Shown one piece after another: positions 8,348 through 14,090 of a DNA stretch of 14,090 nt. The position numbers and the translations under genes were made by a program. The notes beneath the pieces were generated by a model. The model did not search any database. It was given only the letters and a program-made list of their open reading frames with translations, and was not told where the DNA came from. The DNA is taken from contig JAHDII010000063.1 in assembly GCA_020630895.1 (NCBI GenBank), forward strand, positions 1-14,090, read 5' to 3'. Position 1 is the stretch's first letter. Each line of letters starts with the position of its first letter. This DNA comes from Saprospiraceae bacterium. Its GTDB lineage: Bacteria; Bacteroidota; Bacteroidia; Chitinophagales; Saprospiraceae.

Positions 8348-9710
8348 AACAAGGTTTTATTGTTCTTATTTCTTCCGAAAATAACATCGCTTTTCCAAAA
8401 GCTTTTGATATTAATTTTATATTTTCATCTTCCATAACTTTAGGGTCAGAAATAGGATCTAAAACATTGCCCTCGAAAGTATTTTTATAAATAAACTTTG
8501 AAAAGGATTCAATATTTTTTTTCTTTTTTAATATATTTTTTTTAATAATTTTCAAATCAAGATTTCGCAAATCTTCTAACGATACTTTTTGACATAAAAA
8601 ATGCTGATTGAAAAAAGTTGGAACTAAAGTTAAAGCTGGAATATTTTTCAAAGAAGCTTCATAAGCCATTGTTCCCGTTACAGTTACAACTAATTCTGAA
8701 TTTTGAATCACTTCATAAGAAGATGTTGAGTCATCAATTAACAAGACTTGAGGCAAAGATTGAATCTTTTTATAAAATGATTTTTCATTATAACCTATAG
8801 CAACACTATGCTCCTTAATAATTAAATTCCAACCTGACGGAAGAGCTCTCCAAATATTAATAATATTTTGGAATTGATCTTCATAATATCGTCCAAAAAC
8901 ATCAATAGATGCTTCAGGCTGTTTATGTAATCCCAAGAAAACGTAAGGTTTGTTTTTAATTACATCAAATGATGAAAATTTAATCTTTTTATATTGATTT
9001 TTATTCCACTCCTTTTTAAGAAAACATTTAATTCTTTTAAATAGATTATTTTCTAAAGTAGGATCTAATTTATCTATTTTAAAATAATGCATTATTTTTT
9101 TCAATCGCAATATTTTACCTTGAATGGAATTTATTCTTTTTTGTATATTTTTATTTATTTTTGAATAATAAGGTGCTTGAGCTTGTAATTTCTTCCAAAA
9201 AAATTGATTCCTATTTTTTATTTCTAATATTTCACTTTGATATTCGTCTGTAAAAAAAGCGAATCTATTATTAGGAATTCTAACAACATGAGGATTTAAA
9301 AATTGACAATTTAATTCTTTGCATTTTGTAGATATTCTATGAATTAAAATTTCATGAGCCCAAGTTAATTCTCCGAATATATAATTGATTTGATTTGATT
9401 GAATAAAATCATAAGTAGGTTTTTGAATATTTATTAAAAAATCTCTAGACGATGCTTTATTATTTTTTAACATTCTATCACCAAAAACAAGTTCATTTAT
9501 TTTAAAATCTCCTATAGGTTCATTTTCAACATGAACATATTTTTTATTCAACAATAATATATTTTTAATATCACAATCTTTTTTTAAATATTCAAAAATG
9601 TTTTTATTGGTAGCTATCCAATAAATTGAAAACCCTTGTTTACTTAATTCTTTAGATATAGCATTAAACAAATACGTTTTACTAAAATTTGATACAAAAC
9701 ATATATTCAT
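8334..9710 (-). CDS. Capsule-synthesis (KpsS-like) GT-B protein, candidate pseudaminyltransferase
   Basis: The 458-residue protein opens MNICFVSNFSKTYLFNAISK, a Rossmann-like GT-B start. Its C-terminal half has the pattern of the capsule polysaccharide biosynthesis family (Capsule_synth, KpsC/KpsS-like). LHKQPEASIDVFGRYYEDQ (261-279) matches the family's hxQPEAs...G..f.DQ block. LPSGWNLIIKEHSV (290-303) matches its lp.gw.lyvKEHP block, here with Ser in place of Pro. TVTGTMAYEASLKNIPALTL (343-362) matches the TGT..wEa...gkP block. Characterised KpsC/S enzymes use CMP-Kdo, and I recall, without being able to check, that a KpsS-like pseudaminyltransferase has been described. With CMP-Pse made next door, this gene is the better candidate for the Pse transferase. 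That role is inference. No signal peptide or membrane segment is evident. It starts 11 bases after the flippase stop and overlaps the polymerase gene by 14 bases. Confidence 0.72.
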   Translation of the reverse strand: MNICFVSNFSKTYLFNAISKELSKQGFSIYWIATNKNIFEYLKKDCDIKNILLLNKKYVHVENEPIGDFKINELVFGDRMLKNNKASSRDFLINIQKPTYDFIQSNQINYIFGELTWAHEILIHRISTKCKELNCQFLNPHVVRIPNNRFAFFTDEYQSEILEIKNRNQFFWKKLQAQAPYYSKINKNIQKRINSIQGKILRLKKIMHYFKIDKLDPTLENNLFKRIKCFLKKEWNKNQYKKIKFSSFDVIKNKPYVFLGLHKQPEASIDVFGRYYEDQFQNIINIWRALPSGWNLIIKEHSVAIGYNEKSFYKKIQSLPQVLLIDDSTSSYEVIQNSELVVTVTGTMAYEASLKNIPALTLVPTFFNQHFLCQKVSLEDLRNLDLKIIKKNILKKKKNIESFSKFIYKNTFEGNVLDPISDPKVMEDENIKLISKAFGKAMLFSEEIRTIKPCYVAA

Positions 9711-9721
9711 GATATTAAATT

Positions 9722-11029
9722 TTAAATGAATGAATAAAATAATAAACCCATAAAAATGATTCTTAATAATTTTCGAGTTTTATAAAACATTAATGATTTT
9801 TCACGCAACAAATAAATTTTCCATTCACACGCACCATAAATAATTATTGTATTTACCAATGTAATTGAAAAAAGATTAATCAAATTTATCATACTTAAAA
9901 AAAGTATAATTACAAGTAATAATATCACAAAGACAAATAAGCCTTTGTTACATTTTTTAGATAAATTTTCTCTATGAATAACATTTTCAAAAAGTGCTAA
10001 ACCTATCCAATAAATCATCTGAAAAGAAAGCAGTATGTAAAGATTACTATTAGACTCCCAAGTATCGTTTATTAGTTCTACAAACGGAATAAACACATAT
10101 GGAACTAAAGGAATAAACAATAAACTAATAAGAGTAATTAAGAATAAGAATACAAAGAAAACATCATCTAATTTTTCCGAACTCGCTGTATATATTTTTT
10201 TAAAAAAAACAATATTTATAATTTGATATAAAATGACAATTAATGCTGCTATTCTAAAATATATCCCATAAATTCCTACATATTTCATTCCTAACAATTC
10301 TTTAATAAAAATTCTTGACGAAGTAGTTAAAGCCATTATTAAGAATGATCCAATAACTAAATACATTCCGAATTTTATAATTTCTTTATATTTCTTAATT
10401 TCTATTTTATTTATTATTGATATTTTATATCCATAATAAATAATCAATCCAATGATATAACATAAATAAACATGAATTAATATTTGGATATTCAATTCTT
10501 CTTTGTTTATAAATAAATATAAATTATAACCATTCAACAAGAGAAAAAAACCTGATTCAAAAATCAGTGATTTATAAATTTTATTTTTTGATTTATAAAT
10601 TACTGAAGCAATAATTTGCAAGGAAAAAACAACTGTTACTAAAGCAACGAATTGTATATATATAGAAATTCCTAAATCAAAAATTTGAATTAAAAAATAA
10701 AATACAACCGTTGTTATTCCTATGAATAAACCATGAAAAAAGAAAAAGTATTCATATTCTATTTTATTTTTTTTAATAATAAAATAAGGGTATGCCCCAG
10801 GTAAGCCTATCATTACAGGAATAGATACAATTAAGCCCACAGCTAAAGCATAATCTAAAATTCCAAAAATTTCAGTTGATGGTGAAAAATTAGAACTAAT
10901 AAAGATTGAACTAATAGAATTAATTTTTACTATTCCAAAACAAAATGCAAAAACAATGATTGAAAATACTTTTTCTTTTTGTATTTTATTTATTTCTATT
11001 TTACTAAGCCACAGATTTTTCATAAACAT
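9722..11029 (-). CDS. wzx: Wzx-type polysaccharide flippase (MOP superfamily)
   Basis: A 435-residue, very hydrophobic protein with about twelve predicted transmembrane helices and short connecting loops, as expected for Wzx/PST transporters that flip lipid-linked repeat units to the periplasm. The first helices lie at about 19-40 and 57-82. The small-residue stretch SIPVMIGLPGAYPYF in the second resembles the early helix region of other Wzx proteins. A mid-protein segment, MALTTSSRIFIKELLG, resembles the start of the second six-helix bundle. No single diagnostic motif exists for this family, so the call depends on topology and on the neighbouring wzy, wzz and glycosyltransferase genes. The start at 11029 overlaps the acyltransferase gene by 26 bases. 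A second in-frame ATG two codons later (11023) is equally possible. This gene is among the most AT-rich of the window. Confidence 0.82.
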   Translation of the reverse strand: MFMKNLWLSKIEINKIQKEKVFSIIVFAFCFGIVKINSISSIFISSNFSPSTEIFGILDYALAVGLIVSIPVMIGLPGAYPYFIIKKNKIEYEYFFFFHGLFIGITTVVFYFLIQIFDLGISIYIQFVALVTVVFSLQIIASVIYKSKNKIYKSLIFESGFFLLLNGYNLYLFINKEELNIQILIHVYLCYIIGLIIYYGYKISIINKIEIKKYKEIIKFGMYLVIGSFLIMALTTSSRIFIKELLGMKYVGIYGIYFRIAALIVILYQIINIVFFKKIYTASSEKLDDVFFVFLFLITLISLLFIPLVPYVFIPFVELINDTWESNSNLYILLSFQMIYWIGLALFENVIHRENLSKKCNKGLFVFVILLLVIILFLSMINLINLFSITLVNTIIIYGACEWKIYLLREKSLMFYKTRKLLRIIFMGLLFYSFI

Positions 11030-11750
11030 CTACAATTGTATATTTTGTATTTTTTTGTAATCGATTTTTTATTTTTGAAATATCTGTTGGAATATATCTC
11101 AACCCTTGAGAAACATACATTCCTGGATTTAGAATTGATTTAGAGATACAAGAATTTCCTCCTACATTAATAGCATTTCCTACTCTAACACCAGGATTAA
11201 CTATGCAGCGAGAACCAATAGAAACGTTATTTCCTATAATTATAGAACCATCAATTCTAATTCGTCCAACACCTTGATTTTCATGATAGAAGCCATGTGT
11301 CCAAAACTGAGTACCAAAACCACTTATTGTTGTAAAATCGCCAATAAAAATAGAACAGGTGCAGTCAAAAGTATGCTTACTTGTAATAATGGCTAATTCG
11401 CTTAAATACAATTCAGTAATTCCTATAGTAATAGGAAATTTAGCACGATATATACTATTATTATTTCCTATTGCTGCTCTTTTTTCCATTTTCAAATTAA
11501 AAGGACCACGCATTCTATTAAAATTTCTAATAGAAGCATTCTCTTTCATTTGAATAGAAGAAATTTTAATAATATTCAAATGTCCAATACAACTGTTTTC
11601 AGACATTATAATTAGTGGTGACTCTATCCATGAAAATCCTATTTTAGCTTTTATATGAATTTTATGTCCTAATAAATTCAATAAACGAATTGCTAAAAAG
11701 GAGGGAAAAATTAAAGTAATAATTGCCGATATTTTTGTCTTCATTATCAT
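11004..11750 (-). CDS. Left-handed beta-helix (hexapeptide) acyltransferase
   Basis: Probable O- or N-acyltransferase, most likely acetylating the polysaccharide or its lipid-linked unit with acetyl-CoA. The 248-residue protein shows imperfect hexapeptide repeats from about residue 45 to 215, clearest at GSIIIGNNVSIGSRCIVNPG (168-187) and VRVGNAINVGGNSCI (188-202). The segment SKHTFD (124-129) followed by FWTHGFYH (149-156) sits where family members carry the protruding loop with the catalytic histidine; His152 or His156 is a candidate. The first 30 residues contain a hydrophobic stretch (ITLIFPSFLAIRLL) that could associate with the membrane. It starts 101 bases after the wzz stop, the widest gap in the upstream module, and that gap contains repeat pair B. 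Its end overlaps the flippase start by 26 bases. An alternative start is the ATG two codons in. Acceptor sugar is unknown. Confidence 0.83.
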   Translation of the reverse strand: MIMKTKISAIITLIFPSFLAIRLLNLLGHKIHIKAKIGFSWIESPLIIMSENSCIGHLNIIKISSIQMKENASIRNFNRMRGPFNLKMEKRAAIGNNNSIYRAKFPITIGITELYLSELAIITSKHTFDCTCSIFIGDFTTISGFGTQFWTHGFYHENQGVGRIRIDGSIIIGNNVSIGSRCIVNPGVRVGNAINVGGNSCISKSILNPGMYVSQGLRYIPTDISKIKNRLQKNTKYTIVDVYEKSVA

Positions 11751-11811
11751 TCTTTTTAATTAGATATAATAGCAGCAATTTATGCTAAAAAAAAGAAGAG
11801 AAATGATAATT

Positions 11812-11853
11812 TTCGGCTTTTAGAAAGAAGGTTTCGGTTTTTGGTAGGATTTT
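11812..11853. repeat. Pair of 21-bp direct units, intergenic copy B
   Basis: Units at 11812-11832 (begins TTCGGCTTTT) and 11833-11853 (begins TTCGGTTTTTGGTAGG) have the same 21-bp period as the pair at 5841-5882. The second unit here shares TTCGGTTTTTG with the second unit there. The last two bases overlap the wzz stop codon (11852-11854), so the pair lies immediately after wzz and 62 bases before the acyltransferase start. The first unit is the most degenerate of the four. Function unknown. Confidence 0.6.
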
Positions 11854-12940
11854 AAAGGTTTTGAGATTTCTCTATTTTCATCTCTTTTTTAATGTCCATC
11901 AATATTTGAATAATCACAAAGAAAAATAGGATCCCTATTAGACCTAAAGAACCTCCTTTTAAACAAGCCCATCCTACACTAGGTTGATACGGTTCAATAT
12001 AATGATGAGTTTTTTCTAATTCATATATCAATAATGATTTCTGATCCATTTCAACTTGTGAAAGTTTTAATTGTTCTATACTCGCTAAATATTCTGTTTT
12101 ACATATTTCAGCCTCTACTTCTAATTGATAAATCTTTTTTTCCAAAGATTTTATTAATCCAATATCTATAGAATCTATTTTTAAAAGTCTTAATCTTTTA
12201 TCTCTATTGATATTAAGTTGATAATATTTCTTTTTATATACTGATGATAAAGAATCTGTTTCTTCTTTTAAATGTTTAAAAGCTAAATAATACGGTAAAT
12301 TTGTATTTTTAATTAAAAGTTGTTTGACTTTTTTATATAATTTTTCTAAAATTAAAATAGATAATTGGGGAGCTGGAGTTGAAACATTAATCGTAATAAA
12401 TCCTAAATCATAATCAGCAGAAACGCTGACAAATCCATCACTATAATTTGATGTAGGAGTAGAAATTTTTTTTACAATTCTCAACAATACCATAAATTCT
12501 AATGAATCTAATTTTTCTATTTCTCTATTTTTAAATTGAAAAAATGGAGGAATAGAATTATCTAATCCTTCTGGATTGAATTGAAAATACGCGTTTAGAT
12601 ATTTATTGATTAATAATTCTTGAATTGTATCTTGAGTTACTTCTGAAAAAAGGACTTCTTCTAATATTTTTTTAGAACTAATGATTTGTGCATAACCTTC
12701 TAAAAATAATTTATTTTCTTTTGCAATATTTTGAGGTTTAATAAATAGTTTAATGTTGGCAGGGTATGTAGGTTTTACTTTTGAAATTTGAAAACATTGC
12801 ACCATAGCAAAAACAATAAATGCAAACACAAAAACATACCATTTTTTTAGTATTAATTTCATTAATTGATTAAAAAAAACAATCAATTTATAAATTGAAA
12901 TTTCGTCTAAAGATTGATTATGTTTATTTTTTATCTCCAT
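11852..12940 (-). CDS. wzz: Wzz-type polysaccharide chain-length regulator (co-polymerase)
   Basis: A 362-residue inner-membrane protein with the two-helix Wzz layout. A cytoplasmic N-terminus is followed by a transmembrane helix at about 34-51 (WYVFVFAFIVFAMVQCF). Then comes a long periplasmic part and a second helix at about 324-346. The segment just before the second helix reads IEPYQPSVGWACLKGGSLGL, matching the proline-containing, glycine-rich approach to TM2 of Wzz proteins. Residues from about 210 to 310 are rich in Lys, Glu and Leu and likely form a coiled coil (for example SLEKKIYQLEVEAEI). There is no Walker motif or tyrosine-kinase domain, so it is a plain chain-length determinant rather than a Wzc-type kinase. 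It would act with the Wzy-like polymerase. It begins only 7 bases after the stop of the leucine-rich-repeat gene. Confidence 0.82.
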   Translation of the reverse strand: MEIKNKHNQSLDEISIYKLIVFFNQLMKLILKKWYVFVFAFIVFAMVQCFQISKVKPTYPANIKLFIKPQNIAKENKLFLEGYAQIISSKKILEEVLFSEVTQDTIQELLINKYLNAYFQFNPEGLDNSIPPFFQFKNREIEKLDSLEFMVLLRIVKKISTPTSNYSDGFVSVSADYDLGFITINVSTPAPQLSILILEKLYKKVKQLLIKNTNLPYYLAFKHLKEETDSLSSVYKKKYYQLNINRDKRLRLLKIDSIDIGLIKSLEKKIYQLEVEAEICKTEYLASIEQLKLSQVEMDQKSLLIYELEKTHHYIEPYQPSVGWACLKGGSLGLIGILFFFVIIQILMDIKKEMKIEKSQNL

Positions 12941-12947
12941 TTATAAT

Positions 12948-14054
12948 TTAATATTTTATTAATATCATTTTTTTATTTTGATACTCTCCTATTTGAACAT
13001 ATAAAACATAAAATCCTTCTGGTAATTTTTTATTATTTTTATAGTCAGTTCCATCCCAATTATTATGGTAATCATCTGTATGATAAACTAAAACACCTCG
13101 AGTATTCCAAACACTTATTACTATTTTATTTTCAGTATTATCTATCACAAAAAAATCATTGACACCATCTCCATTAGGGCTAAAAGCAGAAGGTATTTTT
13201 TCTGAAATTGTATTACAGTTAAACAATTGATTATCATTAACTTTAAATAGAAAAAAGTTTTTATATTTAACTTCTTCAATACATCCTGATAATTGATTGT
13301 TATTTCCTATTAAAATTTGCAAGGATAAAATCTTAAAATAGTTAGGTAAAGGTCCTTCAAATTGATTGTGATTAAATATGAAATGCTCTAACTGATTAAG
13401 ATGAAAAAAATGAGGCAACCCTCCACTCAATTGATTGTGGTTAATATATAAATGTTTTAGTTTTTTCAAAGATAAAAACTCTGGAATGTTACCATATAAG
13501 TAATTGAATCCCAAATATAAAACTTCTAATTCATTCATAGAAAAATCAGGGATTTTTCCAGTTAACTGATTGTATTCTAGATCTATTTTTTTGATTTTCT
13601 TTAAATGATTCAAAGAAGGAATTTCTCCTTCAAATCTATTGCCACTTAATTGAAGTGTTAGCAAATTAGGACAACCTTTAAAGCTTGGTATTTTTCCTTT
13701 TATTTTATTGCTACTTAAAAATAAATGTTCTAAAAAAGGGAGTTGTAATTCAGGTAAAGTTCCATGCAAATGATTCCCTCCATTTTTTGATGCATTACAA
13801 TCATCTACTCCATCTAAATCAATGCAAAAAACTCTACCCAAATTATTCAACTCCACTCCATGCCACAGGTCTAATGGCTGATTAAAATCCCATTTTATTT
13901 TCCACAGTTCACTTTGAGTATGTAAGGCAAAGAGAAGCAAGTTAAGTGAATCTGTTTTCCTTGAATTTTCAATAATATCATCATTAACAACATAAGCTTT
14001 TGAAAATTGCAAAAGAAATAAAAATAAAATAATAAATTTTAATCGAAGTCTCAT
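12948..14054 (-). CDS. Secreted leucine-rich-repeat protein with T9SS type B (gliding-motility) C-terminal sorting domain
   Basis: The 368-residue protein has a signal peptide (RLRLKFIILFLFLLQFSKA, cleavage near residue 20). A WHGVELNNLGRVFCIDLDG block (64-82) resembles the cap that precedes plant-type LRRs. About seven repeats of 22-24 residues follow (roughly 94-260) with the LxxLxLxxNxLxGxIP pattern, for example YNQLTGKIPDF (161-171). The C-terminal domain (287-368) starts IPSAFSPNGDGVNDFFVI and ends with VWNTRG, NNWDGTDYKN and LPEGFYVLYV, the hallmark of the gliding-motility-associated/T9SS type B sorting domain. It is therefore predicted to cross the outer membrane by type IX secretion and be released or held at the surface. 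Cys77/Cys86 and Cys259/Cys280 may form disulfides. Ligand and role are unknown. It is the first gene seen in the operon, 7 bases from wzz. Its promoter lies near or beyond the window edge. Confidence 0.88.
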   Translation of the reverse strand: MRLRLKFIILFLFLLQFSKAYVVNDDIIENSRKTDSLNLLLFALHTQSELWKIKWDFNQPLDLWHGVELNNLGRVFCIDLDGVDDCNASKNGGNHLHGTLPELQLPFLEHLFLSSNKIKGKIPSFKGCPNLLTLQLSGNRFEGEIPSLNHLKKIKKIDLEYNQLTGKIPDFSMNELEVLYLGFNYLYGNIPEFLSLKKLKHLYINHNQLSGGLPHFFHLNQLEHFIFNHNQFEGPLPNYFKILSLQILIGNNNQLSGCIEEVKYKNFFLFKVNDNQLFNCNTISEKIPSAFSPNGDGVNDFFVIDNTENKIVISVWNTRGVLVYHTDDYHNNWDGTDYKNNKKLPEGFYVLYVQIGEYQNKKMILIKY

Positions 14055-14090
14055 TTTTTATGTTTTTAGTTCCTACGGTATTAATATTTT

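Noticed and set aside
11774..11790. Hairpin AGCA/TGCT next to a run of eight A on the plus strand
   Set aside because: Only four base pairs. On the transcribed strand the T-run precedes the hairpin, so it cannot act as an intrinsic terminator for wzz.

Overview
The window is an AT-rich surface-polysaccharide locus of a member of the Bacteroidota. All twelve genes lie on the minus strand, so transcription runs from high to low coordinates. The phylum call rests on three things: the first gene encodes a protein with a C-terminal SPNGDGVND-type domain (the gliding-motility-associated / type IX secretion type B sorting domain, known mainly from Bacteroidota), recognisable Shine-Dalgarno sequences are rare, and base composition is very low in GC. 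Genus cannot be decided from the sequence.

Upstream module (14054 down to 5954): a secreted leucine-rich-repeat protein with a T9SS sorting domain, a Wzz-like chain-length regulator, a left-handed beta-helix (hexapeptide) acyltransferase, a Wzx-type flippase, a capsule-synthesis/KpsS-like GT-B protein, a Wzy-type polymerase and a GT4-type glycosyltransferase. Most gaps are short and two gene pairs overlap (26 and 14 bases), which suggests one operon. A good intrinsic terminator on the minus strand (5891-5925) follows the last glycosyltransferase.

Downstream module (5754 down to 280): a complete pseudaminic acid pathway in transcription order pseB, pseC, pseF, pseG-pseH (one fused gene), pseI. 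It would convert UDP-GlcNAc to CMP-pseudaminic acid. pseC/pseF overlap by 56 bases and pseF/pseGH by 38 bases, so these genes are probably translationally coupled.

Together the modules describe a Wzx/Wzy-dependent pathway. The Pse module makes the activated nonulosonic acid, the two glycosyltransferase candidates build a short repeat on a lipid carrier, the acyltransferase may decorate it, Wzx flips it, Wzy polymerises it and Wzz sets chain length. No initiating sugar-phosphate transferase and no outer-membrane export or ligation protein is in the window, so these must be elsewhere.

Non-coding parts: 1-279 (after pseI) holds no gene or clear terminator that I can support. The two longest internal gaps (5755-5953 and 11751-11851) each carry a pair of related 21-bp units (consensus about TTCGGTTTTTGGTAGAAA), the least explained structure in the window. 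No tRNA, rRNA, CRISPR array, insertion sequence or phage gene was seen.
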